Below, one piece after another: positions 25,243-34,388 of a stretch of 64,000 bases of DNA. The DNA comes from Spongiactinospora rosea. Lineage in GTDB: Bacteria; Actinomycetota; Actinomycetes; Streptosporangiales; Streptosporangiaceae. The stretch is from the NCBI RefSeq assembly GCF_003315795.1, contig NZ_QMEY01000001.1, forward strand, positions 868,001-932,000, in the 5' to 3' direction. The position numbers were made by a program, and so were the translations under genes. The notes below the pieces were generated by a model that had not been told where the DNA came from, ran no database searches, and saw only the letters and a list, made by a program, of their open reading frames with translations. The stretch's first letter is position 1; every line of letters starts with the position of its first letter.

Positions 25243-25896
25243 TCAGTGACCGCCGGTCGAGGCGTCCTCCGTGGCCGTGGCCGTGGCCGTGGCGGCGGGC
25301 GTCGCCGTCGGGGCCGGGGTGGGGCCGGTCGTCGGCGTCTGCTGCGTGGTCGGCGCGGGCGCGGGCGACCAGGTGGCGAACTCCCGGCTGCGGGCGACCA
25401 CAGGCAGGGTCACGTCCACCGCGCCCGCGTTGGCGAACTGCAGGCTCACCGCGATGTACTCGCCACCGGCCAGATCCTTCGTCAGGCCCTCGATGACCAG
25501 GGGCGTCGCCCCCGCGCCCGGGGCGGGCGTGGCGCCCGGAGCGGCGGCGCCCGCGGTGCTCACCCGCTTGTCACGCGGCAGGACGATGGGCGCGGCCAGC
25601 TTCACCGTGCCAGCGTCGCCGGGCACCACCCCGACGAGCTGGTCGTCCTGCTGCTCGATGTTGGTCAGCGACAGGTAGATGGGCGCGGACCCGCCCTTGG
25701 GCAGCTTGCCGCCCGGTTCCGGGCCGAGCACGAAGCCCTGCGAGATCTGGATGCCTCGCACGGTGGTGGCCCGTGCCTCGGTGGGCGAGTAGTGCTTGAC
25801 GGTCGTGGCGTCGAATCCTGCGGCGCAGCCGGCCAGTACCGGGGCTGCGAGGAACGCGGCGGCGGCGATCGCCCAGCGACGGCTGGTGCGGGTCAC
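25243..25896 (-). CDS. LpqE-like lipoprotein
   Basis: 217 residues with signal peptide and lipobox LAGC (Cys near 24), a beta-rich PCuAC-like domain and a Pro/Thr/Ala-rich tail encoded by short GGCCGT-type repeats (25268-25290). In Mycobacterium tuberculosis the lipoprotein gene lpqE is the neighbour of carD, as here. Probably membrane-anchored outside the cell; the role is not established, with copper chaperoning suggested only by fold resemblance. Confidence 0.7.
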   Translation of the reverse strand: MTRTSRRWAIAAAAFLAAPVLAGCAAGFDATTVKHYSPTEARATTVRGIQISQGFVLGPEPGGKLPKGGSAPIYLSLTNIEQQDDQLVGVVPGDAGTVKLAAPIVLPRDKRVSTAGAAAPGATPAPGAGATPLVIEGLTKDLAGGEYIAVSLQFANAGAVDVTLPVVARSREFATWSPAPAPTTQQTPTTGPTPAPTATPAATATATATEDASTGGH

Positions 25897-26225
25897 GGTC
25901 GGATTTCCCCTTCTCGCGCGTGGAGGGTGGTGAGCAGGGTAACCCTATCCGTCACGACAGGCGGTACTTGCTCCGGCCCTTGCGCCACGCGGGCCGAGGA
26001 GGGGTACCGAACGGGCATTTGATGGGCAATCGACGACCTTCCGAGGGCCGCTGTAAGAACTGCGCCCACGCAGGTCACCACCTATGTCAGGGTTTGTGAT
26101 TCACATAGTCGATGGTTTGTCAAGCCCTAAAATGAGCCTTTGACCTGCAGTTATGGTGATTTCACTGTTCCGGGAGGCTGTGGATGCGTGGTACTCTGGA
26201 GTACAGCGGAAGGGGTATCTGTCAC

Positions 26226-26708
26226 ATGACTTTCCAGGTCGGCGACACTGTCGTCTACCCCCATCATGGGGCTGCTCGCATCGAAGCCATCACGACCCGG
26301 ACCATCCAGGGTGCGGAAAAGACCTATCTGGTGCTGAAGGTCGACAAGGGCGATCTTACCGTCCAGGTTCCGGCTGAGAACGCCGAACTCGTCGGCGTGC
26401 GCGACGTTGTCGGCCAGGAGGGTCTGGAGCGCGTCTTCGACGTGCTGCGCATGCCGCACACGGAAGAGCCCACCAACTGGTCTCGCCGGTACAAGGCAAA
26501 CCTGGAGAAGCTGGCGTCCGGCGACGTCAACAAGGTTGCCGAAGTGGTGCGGGATCTCTGGCGGCGCGACAAGGAGCGCGGCCTGTCCGCCGGCGAGAAG
26601 CGCATGCTCGCCAAGGCGCGGCAGATCCTGGTGAGCGAGCTCGCTCTGGCCGAGAAGACCAACGAAGACAAGGCAGAGGCCCTGCTGGACGAGGTCCTCA
26701 ACTCCTGA
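26226..26708 (+). CDS. carD: CarD-family RNA polymerase-binding regulator
   Basis: 160 residues, standard length. The N-terminal RNA polymerase-interacting Tudor-like domain ([20 protein letters not shown] start) is followed by a C-terminal helical DNA-binding domain with the conserved [11 protein letters not shown]. CarD stabilises the open complex and regulates rRNA and stress promoters. The start at 26226 matches the conserved N-terminus; the longer in-frame extension to 26184 is not conserved. The upstream 300 bases contain AT-rich words but I cannot assign a unique promoter. Confidence 0.95.
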   Translation: MTFQVGDTVVYPHHGAARIEAITTRTIQGAEKTYLVLKVDKGDLTVQVPAENAELVGVRDVVGQEGLERVFDVLRMPHTEEPTNWSRRYKANLEKLASGDVNKVAEVVRDLWRRDKERGLSAGEKRMLAKARQILVSELALAEKTNEDKAEALLDEVLNS

Positions 26709-26725
26709 ACACGATATTTCCACGG

Positions 26726-27184
26726 GTGGGCGTCGGGGTCGATGTCCACCCGTTCGCATCCGGGCGGGAGCTGCACCTCGCCGGCCTGCACTGGCCGGGC
26801 GAGACCGGCCTCGCCGGCCACTCCGACGGCGACGCCGCCGCCCACGCGGCGTGCGACGCGCTGCTGTCCGCGTCCGGCCTCGGCGACCTCGGCGGGCTCT
26901 TCGGCACTGCCGACCCGCGCTGGGCCGGGGCCTCGGGCGTCGCGCTGCTCACCGAGACGGCCCGGCTGGTACGCCAGGCGGGCTTCGAGATCGGCAACGT
27001 CGCGATCCAGGTGATCGGCAACCGGCCCCGGATGGCCGCCCGCCGTACCGAGGCCGAGAAGGCCCTCAGCGCGGCCGTGGCGGCCCCGGTGAGCCTCTCC
27101 GCCACTACGACCGACGGTCTGGGTCTCACGGGCCGTGGCGAGGGCGTGGCGGCCGTGGCGACCGCCCTCGTGGTCGCGGTGTGA
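26726..27184 (+). CDS. ispF: 2-C-methyl-D-erythritol 2,4-cyclodiphosphate synthase
   Basis: 152 residues. The zinc/active-site DVHPF (Asp, His) is at the N-terminus, [11 protein letters not shown] follows, and the substrate loop [14 protein letters not shown] is near the end. Fifth enzyme of the MEP isoprenoid pathway. GTG 26726 yields GVGVDVH; the usual R before VG is present just upstream, so initiation may occur a few codons earlier at a non-standard codon. Only 17 bases separate it from carD. The ispD gene often found between them is absent. Confidence 0.9.
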   Translation: MGVGVDVHPFASGRELHLAGLHWPGETGLAGHSDGDAAAHAACDALLSASGLGDLGGLFGTADPRWAGASGVALLTETARLVRQAGFEIGNVAIQVIGNRPRMAARRTEAEKALSAAVAAPVSLSATTTDGLGLTGRGEGVAAVATALVVAV

Positions 27185-27405
27185 CGGGTGCGCTCATGGG
27201 GGCCATTGACCGCCCGGCTTGACGCGGGGCGCGGTGTATCCGCAAATTTCGGTAAAGTAGCCGCCAACCAATGGGCGAATCCACGCGTCTCATTACCGGG
27301 AAACCGATTCGGTTAACCCAGCGGGCGGCGTGGATGTTCGCCCGGGTTCACGGCGGCGGTCCGTTTACTGGCGCGGTGCGGACCGCCGCCCTCAATCTGT
27401 TTTCA

Positions 27406-27431
27406 GCTTTCAGCCTGGTCAGGCTGGGTAG
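27406..27431 (+). promoter_or_regulatory. Possible SigB-type promoter of the first GlsB gene
   Basis: GCTT - 16 nt - GGGTAG resembles the Streptomyces stress-sigma consensus GNNT-N14-16-GGGTAY except for the last base. It lies 44 bases before the gene. The rest of 27185-27475 shows no gene. Confidence 0.35.
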
Positions 27432-27475
27432 GCCCCCTGTAAGCGGAGCATGTCATCGGCATACGGGGGAGCGAC

Positions 27476-27745
27476 ATGCTTGGAACCATCATCTCGGCCA
27501 TCGTGATCGGCGCCATCATCGGCGCGCTGGCCCGGCTCATCGTGCCGGGCAAACAGAACATGAGCTGGGGTCTCACGCTCATCGTGGGGATCGTGGCGGC
27601 ACTGCTCGGCACACTGGTCGCGCAGTTGTTCGGCGTCGCGACGACATCCGGCATCGACTGGATCGAACTCCTCTTCCAGATCATCCTGGCGATCATAGGA
27701 GTGCTGATCGTGTCCCGGATGTCCGCGGGACGCGGCCGGGCCTAG
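27476..27745 (+). CDS. GlsB/YeaQ/YmgE stress-response membrane protein
   Basis: 89 residues with three predicted transmembrane helices and the conserved GAIIGALARLIVPGKQ motif and WIELLFQIILAIIGV end. Members are called transglycosylase-associated or stress proteins; the molecular function is unknown. A GGGGGA site precedes the ATG. It is the first of two tandem paralogues, each with its own SigB-like promoter. Confidence 0.85.
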   Translation: MLGTIISAIVIGAIIGALARLIVPGKQNMSWGLTLIVGIVAALLGTLVAQLFGVATTSGIDWIELLFQIILAIIGVLIVSRMSAGRGRA

Positions 27746-27775
27746 CCTGCTGACCTGGGACTTCGCCGAACATCC

Positions 27776-27799
27776 GATTACTGCGGCGATTTCGGGTAT
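27776..27799 (+). promoter_or_regulatory. SigB-type promoter of the second GlsB gene
   Basis: GATT - 14 nt - GGGTAT matches the stress-sigma consensus GNNT-N14-16-GGGTAY completely; it lies 46 bases upstream of the start codon. Confidence 0.5.
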
Positions 27800-27845
27800 C
27801 AGCCTCTGCGTGAGAGTGAAGGTCTCGCCCTCACGGGAGGTTGAA

Positions 27846-28112
27846 ATGACCATCGAGTCCATTATCGGCGCGATCGTCATCGGTGCCGTCATCGGCGCGA
27901 TCGGTCGGCTGCTGCTTCCTGGCAGGCAGGCGATCGGGTGGATCCTGACCATCGTCGTCGGGATCGTCGCCGCGCTCATAGGTACGGCGATCGCACAGGC
28001 GATCGGGGTGGAGACGACACCGGGGATCGACTGGATCGAGCTGCTGATGCAGGTCGTCCTCGCCATCGTCGGCGTCGGCCTGGTCGCGGGGCTGCGACGC
28101 GGCGCCCGATGA
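27846..28112 (+). CDS. GlsB/YeaQ/YmgE paralogue
   Basis: 88 residues, same three-helix layout as the previous gene, with GAVIGAIGRLLLPGRQ and TTPGIDWIELLMQ. The two proteins are similar along their full length, indicating a tandem duplication. GGGAGG lies 5 nt before the ATG at 27846; the longer frame from 27810 has no ribosome site. A terminator follows at 28219. Confidence 0.85.
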   Translation: MTIESIIGAIVIGAVIGAIGRLLLPGRQAIGWILTIVVGIVAALIGTAIAQAIGVETTPGIDWIELLMQVVLAIVGVGLVAGLRRGAR

Positions 28113-28218
28113 CCCTGGCGGCCTCCACGGAGGGACACAGATCCCCGCCCCTCCGGTGGGCCCGCCGAAGACGTTGAGGATCGGCGCGGGCGGGGGCGCC
28201 GAAGAAACGGGCGTAATG

Positions 28219-28251
28219 CGATCAGCCGGGCCGTTCGGGCCCGGCTGATCG
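28219..28251. terminator. Bidirectional terminator
   Basis: Perfect 14-bp stem CGATCAGCCGGGCC / GGCCCGGCTGATCG with loop GTTCG between the convergent GlsB and DUF2637 genes. Confidence 0.9.
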
Positions 28252-28256
28252 TGTGT

Positions 28257-29390
28257 TCACTCCTCGGGTGGCGTCGGAGTGCTGCGCACCCGGCCGGAGG
28301 GCGGTCCCGAATCGCCCGCCTCCGTCTCGCCGGTGCCGTCGGCGTGCCCACGCGCCTTCGGGGGTTCGTCGGAGAAGACGCGGAGCGGCTGGGTGTCGGG
28401 GCCCTCGTCGGTGTCCTGCCCCGTGTCGTCCTGGTCCTGGCTCGGACGCGGATGGACCAGTACGTCACCCGGACGCTTGCGCGGCAGGGTCTTGGCCAGG
28501 TCGCCCCAGCGCAGTGGCATGTCGGGGGCGCGCTCCTCCGGTACGGGGGGGCGGGCCGGCTCCTGCGCGACCTCCGCGGCCTCTTCCTCTTCCTCGTCGT
28601 CGAGGCCGATCCGCGGCTTGGGCATCGGTGAGGCGCCGGGGAGCCGCTTCGGTAGCTCGGGAGCGCGTTCCGGCTCGGCTGTGTCCTCAGCTGTGTGCTC
28701 GGGTGCGCGCTCAGGAGTCGGCTGAGACTCGGGTTCGGGCTCGGGCTCAGGCTCGGGCTCGGCGCGGTTCGGCGGGCGGAAGGGCACGATGTCGTCCTCC
28801 GCGCCGGTGTGGCTCGCGAGGGCTTCCCGGCGGGTCCCGGCGTGCTTGATCATCAGCAGCCAGAGCCAGAGGGCGACGGTGAGCATCACCCAGGGGGCGA
28901 CCGCCACGCCGATGACCATGCCGATGGGGCCGTCGGGGGTCAGTGTTCCGGTGGGCGCGGGTACGGCCTGGCGTACGTCTATCGCGCCCACCGCCGCGGC
29001 CACCTCGGCGGCGCCCGCCGCGACCAGCAGCAGGACCAGCACCGCGCCCGCCTGGACCCGCACCACGGTCCGCCCGGTGCGCAGCAACAGGACGCTGATC
29101 AGCGCCACGGCCAGCAGCGCGTCGAACCCCGCGGGGTAGAGGTAGGCGAGGTCGGGGCGGGCCCGGCCGACGACGGCCAGCGCGCGCAGCTCGTCGAAGG
29201 AGAGCACGCACGCGACCGCGCCCAGCGCGACCACGCAGGCTCCCGCGAGCGCGATCGCGACGTGACGCAACGTCAGCCTCGCCCGGCCCGCGCGCTCGGC
29301 GGGCCGGGCCGCCGGGTCCGGCGACGACTGCTCGGTGAACGCATGCGGATGGACGGCGGGCGGGCCCGCCGCAGGGGGAGTAACGTCCAT
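28257..29390 (-). CDS. DUF2637 membrane protein with acidic tail
   Basis: 377 residues: disordered Pro-rich N-terminus (about 1-40), four transmembrane helices (about 42-190) matching DUF2637 with FDELRALAV and YPAGFDALLAV, then a long cytoplasmic tail with Glu-Pro dipeptide repeats and acidic stretches. Function unknown; DUF2637 proteins in actinobacteria are often linked to mobile elements or SpdB-like transfer proteins, but here it lies in core DNA beside cysS. GGAGGG precedes the ATG. Confidence 0.75.
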   Translation of the reverse strand: MDVTPPAAGPPAVHPHAFTEQSSPDPAARPAERAGRARLTLRHVAIALAGACVVALGAVACVLSFDELRALAVVGRARPDLAYLYPAGFDALLAVALISVLLLRTGRTVVRVQAGAVLVLLLVAAGAAEVAAAVGAIDVRQAVPAPTGTLTPDGPIGMVIGVAVAPWVMLTVALWLWLLMIKHAGTRREALASHTGAEDDIVPFRPPNRAEPEPEPEPEPESQPTPERAPEHTAEDTAEPERAPELPKRLPGASPMPKPRIGLDDEEEEEAAEVAQEPARPPVPEERAPDMPLRWGDLAKTLPRKRPGDVLVHPRPSQDQDDTGQDTDEGPDTQPLRVFSDEPPKARGHADGTGETEAGDSGPPSGRVRSTPTPPEE

Positions 29391-29549
29391 GACCCTCCGA
29401 GCCTACAGAAGCCGCTTCGCGCGGACGGTGGTTACGTGGCGGGGCGTATGGGGTAAATGACACGCATGCCGGATTCTGTGCCGCAGACCGGTGCCTCAAC
29501 GTCGCGTAATCAGGCATGTGAGGTGGGGCGAAGGCGTTAGCCTGGCTAG

Positions 29550-30947
29550 GTGAGCCTGCACCTCTACGACACCAGCACGCGAACGGTTCGCGAATTCGTC
29601 CCGATCGAGCCCGGCCGGGTCTCGATCTATCTCTGTGGGGCCACCGTGCAGGCTCCGCCGCACATCGGGCACATCCGCTCCGGGGTCAACTTCGACGTGC
29701 TGCGACGCTGGCTGACGCGGTGCGAGTACGACGTGACCCTGTGCCGCAACGTCACCGACATCGATGACAAGATCATTCGGGTGGCGGGCGAGGAGGGCGT
29801 GCCGTGGTTCGTGGTCGCCGAGCGCAACCAGCGCGCCTTCACCTGGGCGTACCAGGTCCTCGGCTGCCTGCCGCCGACCGTCGAGCCGCGCGCCACCGGG
29901 CACGTCCCCGAGATGATCGAGCTGATGCAGCGGCTCATCGACCGCGGCCACGCCTACGCCGCCGACGGTGACGTCTACTTCGACGTGATGTCCTACGCCG
30001 ACCGGTACGGCTCGCTGTCCAACCAGCGGCTCGACAACATGCGTCCCGCCGCCGACACCGACAACGATGGCTGCAAGCGCGACTCGCGCGACTTCGCGCT
30101 CTGGAAGGGCGCCAAGCCCGGCGAGCCGACCTGGCCGACGCCGTGGGGGCCGGGCCGGCCCGGCTGGCACCTGGAGTGCTCGGCGATGGCCACGAAGTAC
30201 CTCGGGCCCACCTTCGACATCCACGGCGGCGGCGTCGACCTGATCTTCCCGCACCACGAGAACGAGCTGACCCAGTCCCAGGCGGCCGGCGACGGCTTCG
30301 CCCGCTACTGGATGCACAACTCGCTGCTCACCGTGGGCGGCGAGAAGATGGCCAAGTCCCAGGGCAACTCCCTGCTGATCCCGGCGATGCTGCAGAAGGT
30401 CCGCCCGGTCGAGCTGCGCTACTACCTGGTCGCGCCGCACTACCGCAGCGTGATCGACTACTCCGACGAGGCCCTGCAGGAGGCCGCCGCCGCCTACCGG
30501 CGGATCGAGGGGTTCGTCACCCGCGCCGCCGAGGTGATCCACGACGTCGACGCCGACGCCCCGCTGCCGGTCGAGTTCGCCGCGGCGCTCGACGACGACC
30601 TGGGGGTCCCGCAGGCGCTGGCGATCATCCACGAGGTGGTCCGCGAAGGCAACGTCGCGCTGGCCCAGGGCAACAAGGAGCAGGTCGCCAGGCTGCTCGC
30701 CGAAACCCAGAACATGCTCGACGTGCTCGGCCTCGACCCGCGTTCGGAGCAGTGGCGTTCGTCGGGCGACGACTCCGGGCTCCGGCAGACCGTCGACGCC
30801 CTGGTCGCGGTCGCCCTTGAGCAGCGGGAGGCCGCCCGCGCCCGCAAGGATTACGCGGCGGCCGACGGCATTCGCGACCGGCTCACCGGTGCCGGCATCG
30901 TCGTGGAGGACACCCCGGCCGGTCCTCGATGGGAAATCGCCCGCTGA
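29550..30947 (+). CDS. cysS: Cysteinyl-tRNA synthetase
   Basis: 465 residues, class I synthetase. Zinc Cys in YLCGATVQ, the HIGH motif in PPHIGHIRS, the middle zinc ligands in GWHLECSAM and HHENE, and the KMSKS equivalent KMAKSQGN. It is the full-length protein and not the shorter MshC. TAGCCT lies 6 nt before the GTG (leaderless). rlmB follows at 20 bases; this pair is conserved in actinobacteria. Confidence 0.95.
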   Translation: MSLHLYDTSTRTVREFVPIEPGRVSIYLCGATVQAPPHIGHIRSGVNFDVLRRWLTRCEYDVTLCRNVTDIDDKIIRVAGEEGVPWFVVAERNQRAFTWAYQVLGCLPPTVEPRATGHVPEMIELMQRLIDRGHAYAADGDVYFDVMSYADRYGSLSNQRLDNMRPAADTDNDGCKRDSRDFALWKGAKPGEPTWPTPWGPGRPGWHLECSAMATKYLGPTFDIHGGGVDLIFPHHENELTQSQAAGDGFARYWMHNSLLTVGGEKMAKSQGNSLLIPAMLQKVRPVELRYYLVAPHYRSVIDYSDEALQEAAAAYRRIEGFVTRAAEVIHDVDADAPLPVEFAAALDDDLGVPQALAIIHEVVREGNVALAQGNKEQVARLLAETQNMLDVLGLDPRSEQWRSSGDDSGLRQTVDALVAVALEQREAARARKDYAAADGIRDRLTGAGIVVEDTPAGPRWEIAR

Positions 30948-30967
30948 ACCCCCGCTAGGCTGTGCGC

Positions 30968-31915
30968 ATGGCTGGTGGCGGAAAGAGGAAGGGTCCCACG
31001 CGGGGCACCGGTGGGCAGCGCCGTAGCGGCCTCAAGGGGCGGGGGGCGACTCCGCCCGCCCAGATGCGGCATTGGTTCAAGGACAAGCAGAAGGGCACCG
31101 GAGGCGACCGCGGCGAGCGGGCCGAGGGCCCGGGCACCGAGGCCCCGGCGCGGGCACGGCGCCCCAAGCGCGACGATACGCCCGAGGTCATGGGCGGGCG
31201 CAACCCGGTGGTCGAGGCGCTGCGCGCGGGCGTACCAGCGAACACGCTCTACGTCGCCCAGCGGGTCGACAACGACGACCGCATCCGCGAGGCCATCAAG
31301 CTGGCCAGCGACCGCGGCATCGCGCTCCTGGAGGTCTCCCGCGACAAGCTCGACCGGCTCACCGAGGGCACCGTCCACCAGGGTCTCGGCCTGCAGATCC
31401 CGCCGTACGACTACGCCCACCCCGACGACCTCGTCGCCGCGGCCCAGGACGCCGCCGAGATCCCGCTGATCGTCGCCCTCGACGGCGTCACCGACCCGCG
31501 CAACGTCGGCGCCATCGCCCGTTCCGCCACCGCCTTCGGCGCCCACGGCCTGCTCGTCCCCTCCCGCCGCTCGGCCGGAGTCACCGCGGGCGCCTGGAAG
31601 ACCTCCGCCGGCACCCTCGCCACCATGCCGGTCGCCCGCGCCGCCAACCTCACCGCCGCCCTGCGCGCCTACCGCGACGCGGGCCTGTTCGTCCTCGGCC
31701 TCGACGGCGAAGCCCGCACCGACCTCGCCGACGCGGGCCTCGTCACCGAGCCCCTGGTCCTCGTCGTCGGCTCCGAGGGCAAGGGCCTCTCCCGCCTCGT
31801 CCGCGAAACCTGCGACGCCCTCGCCCGCATCCCCATGCGCGCCGCCGCCGAATCCCTCAACGCGGGCGTCGCCACCGGCATCGCCCTCTACGAGGTCTCC
31901 CGCCGCCGCTCGTGA
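30968..31915 (+). CDS. rlmB: 23S rRNA 2'-O-ribose methyltransferase (RlmB/TrmH family)
   Basis: 315 residues: basic disordered N-terminus (about 1-70), substrate-binding L30e-like domain (about 75-145), SPOUT catalytic domain with motifs LDGVTDPRNVGAIARSA, GSEGKGLS and SLNAGVATGIALYE. Methylates a ribose of 23S rRNA (G2251 in E. coli). TAGGCT lies 6 nt before the ATG at 30968 (leaderless), favouring it over GTG 30962. Confidence 0.93.
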   Translation: MAGGGKRKGPTRGTGGQRRSGLKGRGATPPAQMRHWFKDKQKGTGGDRGERAEGPGTEAPARARRPKRDDTPEVMGGRNPVVEALRAGVPANTLYVAQRVDNDDRIREAIKLASDRGIALLEVSRDKLDRLTEGTVHQGLGLQIPPYDYAHPDDLVAAAQDAAEIPLIVALDGVTDPRNVGAIARSATAFGAHGLLVPSRRSAGVTAGAWKTSAGTLATMPVARAANLTAALRAYRDAGLFVLGLDGEARTDLADAGLVTEPLVLVVGSEGKGLSRLVRETCDALARIPMRAAAESLNAGVATGIALYEVSRRRS

Positions 31916-31964
31916 ATTATGTGGTTACGCTCGGCGTTCATCACGACTAGACTGGGTGATCCTT

Positions 31965-32037
31965 GCCGACGTAGCTCAATCGGCAGAGCGGCTGTCTTGT
32001 AAACAGCAGGTCAGGGGTTCGATTCCCCTCGTCGGCT
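31965..32037 (+). tRNA. tRNA-Thr (anticodon TGT)
   Basis: Acceptor arms GCCGACG (31965-31971) and CGTCGGC (32030-32036) pair fully. The anticodon stem-loop is GCTGT-CTTGTAA-ACAGC with TGT at 31998-32000, and the T arm is GGGGTTCGATTCCCC. CCA is not encoded. The integrase remnant reads into its 3' half, so the tRNA is the likely attachment site of the adjoining island. Confidence 0.97.
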
Positions 32038-32455
32038 CTCTGCGGCGCAGGCTTGGCCTGCACCGGGCCCCGTGCTGTCGCCTTCGAGGAGACGGCACGG
32101 GGAGCCCGTAGGGAGCCCGGCAGTTCTGGACACCGAGCGAGGCACGATCGCCGCGATCTTCTCCGCAGCGCTGTGAGCGACCTCCGGAAGTACCGACGTG
32201 TAGGTGTCCGACGTAATCGCCTGCGAGGAGTGCCGCAGCATCGCACTCACCGTCTTCATGTCCACCCCGGCCGCCAGCGCGAGCGTGGCCGCGCCGTGCC
32301 GGAGGTCGTGGAGCCGGATCGGCGGCAGGCCGATCTCGAATGCGATCCGCTCGAACTCCTCAGTCACCCACGCCGGATGCAGACCCGACCCGTCCTCCTT
32401 GGTGAACATCTTCCCCGAGCCCTGCCACGCCTCGCCCCACTCCAGCCGGTCCCGC
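32011..32455 (-). pseudogene. Tyrosine integrase, C-terminal remnant
   Basis: The frame on the minus strand carries the C-terminal catalytic part of a phage/AICE integrase: HDLRHGAATLALAAGVDMKTV (box with His and Arg), LRHSS and the Tyr region TSDTYTSVLPE, then a short tail ending inside the tRNA-Thr 3' half (stop at 32011). The N-terminal arm-binding domain and the first catalytic Arg are missing, replaced near 32455 by sequence belonging to the DUF3987 gene. Not functional. Confidence 0.85.
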
Positions 32456-33494
32456 GCAGGCTCGCCAAGACGGCCGAGGAGATCGCCACGGCCATGGACG
32501 CGGCGCAGATGGCCGCCGAGATCGAGATCCCCCGCGCCCCGCGGCTCACCGCCGACGACGTGACGCCCGCCCAGGCGTCCACGCTTCTGTACGAGAACGG
32601 CGGGCGCCTGGCCATCCTGTCGGCCGAAGGCACGTTCTTCGAACAGATCATGGGGCGCTATTCGAACGGCAAGCCAGACTTGGAACTGATCTTGAAGGGG
32701 CACGCGGGTGACCGGCTCGTGGTGGACCGGCGCGGCCTGGAGGAGTTCGTCGAGCGGCCCTCGCTCACCTTGGGGATCTGCATCCAGCCGCAACTCCTTC
32801 AGGACATCGCCGCCAAGAAGCAGATGACCGGCCGGGGGCTGTGGCCCGCCTGCTGCTATCGGTCCCGGCCGACCGCGTCGGCTTTAGGAACGTGACACCC
32901 GAGCTGCTCGACGACACGATCATCCGCGACTACACCGAGACGCTCAAGGGCCTGGTCGTCGATCTGCACGAGTGGACGGACCCGGCGCTCATCCCGCTGA
33001 CCCCCGAGGCGCTCAAGCTCCACACCGAGTGGCGCGCGGAGATCGAGCCGCGCATGCGGCGCGGAACCGGCGACCTGGAGGCCCTGCGCGAGTGGGCGTC
33101 CAAGCTCGGCGGCCAGACCGCACGGCTCGCCAGACTCCTTCATCTGGCCGCCAACCCGGCCTGGGGCACACAGACGCCCATCTTGGGGGAGACCATGGCC
33201 GGCGCCATCGAGCTGGCGCAGTACTACGTGGAGCACGCCAAGGCGGCGTGTGGGGTGGTGAGCACCAACCCCGTCGTCGAGAAGGCTCAGGCCATCCTCG
33301 ATTGGATCGGCAACCGCGATCAGATCAAGCCGCGGGAGATCCTGCGCGCCCTGCACCGCAGGTTCAGCGGCGCGGCAGAGGTGGGCTCCGCACTCCGGGT
33401 GCTTGAGGACCACGGATACGTCCGGCTCGCGCTGACGCTGTCCACCGGGGGACGCAAGCCCGTCGTCTACGACATGGACCCCAAGGGGCGGTGA
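32456..33494 (+). pseudogene. DUF3987 replication/primase-associated protein, truncated and frameshifted
   Basis: Two frames form one gene. The first (to about 32840) ends in the conserved GICIQPQLLQDIAAKKQ then MTGRGL; the second continues ARLLLSVPADRVGFRNV and runs to the stop at 33494 with a C-terminal winged-helix-like domain (ILRALHRRF, LRVLEDHGYV). The junction CTGTGGCCC at 32839-32847 looks like loss of a single base. The N-terminal half of the family is absent, replaced by the integrase fragment. DUF3987 proteins occur in AICE and phage replication modules. Confidence 0.75.
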
Positions 33495-33798
33495 CAAAAG
33501 CCCGTCTTTCCGCCTCTGACCTGGCCCGACACCTGTCGCCGGAAGGCGTCGACAAAGCGGTGACGCAAGCCTGCGGCGGTAACAGAAGTCGCCGGAAGCT
33601 GTGTCAACAAGCCCCGGGACAAAAGAACCCGCAGATCAGGGCACACATGAGACTTCTGTCACCGCACTGTCCACACTCCCCGGTGACAGTGTTATCGCAG
33701 GTCAGACCCAAGATTCCGACTTTGTCACCGCCTTCCACCCACCCAAGAGAAAAGGAGCTGACACAACAGTGCCCCCCAACCACCAGAGGCGAGAACCA
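33495..33798. other. Region between element genes, no convincing gene
   Basis: Open frames exist on both strands but none has a recognisable domain. The segment is unusually rich in TGTCA/TGACA words (for example near 33600, 33657, 33682 and 33724), which could be protein-binding sites or chance. Confidence 0.35.
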
Positions 33799-34014
33799 AT
33801 GACCTCACGCGCCGACAAGACCGCAGAAGCCATCACCGAGGCATGAATCTTCTGGCTCGACCAGCACCCGATCAGCATCGGCGAACTCGTCCAGGACGGC
33901 ATCGAGAAGGCCGCCCGCAAGTGGATGGACGCCAACGCCGACCGCCTCCCCGCCGCCATCGCCCACGAGATCGCCAAGAAGATCCCACCGCCCGACACGA
34001 ACGAGGAGAAGTAG
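33799..34014 (+). pseudogene. Small element gene interrupted by an in-frame TGA
   Basis: From ATG 33799 a 71-codon frame runs to TAG 34014 with one internal TGA at 33844-33846 (codon 16). The sequence before (MTSRADKTAEAITEA) and after (IFWLDQHPISIGELVQDG) has the codon bias of a real gene and makes a plausible helical protein; a Trp codon TGG changed to TGA is the simplest explanation. Unknown family, probably part of the integrated element. Confidence 0.55.
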
Positions 34015-34029
34015 ATGCCCGCGCCCGCG

Positions 34030-34211
34030 AAGATCAGGTCGCGGTCGTATGAGCTTTCGTTCTCCTCATCCGCGATGACGAGCGCGGCGAGCTCGTCGGC
34101 GGCCTCCTGTGGTGTGGGGATGCCGGGCGGATCGGCGTGGGCGATGCCGGCCATGGGGGCGAGAAGGGTGAGGGCGGCGAGTACGGTGCCGGCCGCGAGG
34201 GCGAGGCGCAT
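34030..34211 (-). pseudogene. Secreted HNH-type (GmrSD/DUF1524-like) nuclease, N-terminal stub
   Basis: The minus-strand ATG at 34211 starts a good signal peptide (MRLALAAGTVLAALTLLAP, ending AHA) followed by DPPGIPTPQEAADELAAL and YDRDL, the opening of secreted HNH endonucleases of actinobacteria. After YDRDL the frame leaves the family near 34030, where the element's small gene ends, so the catalytic part is lost. The junction probably marks the element boundary or a deletion. Confidence 0.55.
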
Positions 34212-34388
34212 GGGGGGTCCTTCCTGTCCCGGACCTCGGCCGGCCGGGAGGCTGGCAGGGGGCGAGGTGGGACAGGAGGGACTGTGTCAGCGGTGACACT
34301 CCATAGTCATACGCTTACGGTGAGAGTTCAATTGCCGCTGCCTGGAGCGAGTTCCGTGTCCGCTGCGCCGAAGCGACAGTGCTGATCG

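Larger units (their letters stand above)
32038..34014. mobile_element. Remnant of an integrative element at tRNA-Thr
   Basis: The segment holds the 3' end of an integrase abutting the tRNA, a broken DUF3987 replication-type gene and a small gene with an in-frame stop. This is the gene complement of actinomycete integrative and conjugative elements (AICE) after large deletions. I find no second copy of the tRNA 3' end in the window, so the far attachment site is not identified. The island-like content continues to about 37.4 kb. Confidence 0.65.

Noticed and set aside
25265..25300. Short GGCCGT tandem repeat as a regulatory element
   Set aside because: It encodes the Ala/Thr-rich tail of the lipoprotein and is explained by low-complexity coding.
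27271..27753. 160-codon frame before the first GlsB gene
   Set aside because: No ribosome site or leaderless box at 7 nt, no domain, and it overlaps the GlsB gene in another frame.
33491..33802. 103-codon frame overlapping the end of the DUF3987 gene by 4 bases
   Set aside because: The overlap looks like coupling, but the sequence has no domain and the repeated TGTCA words make it a doubtful protein.
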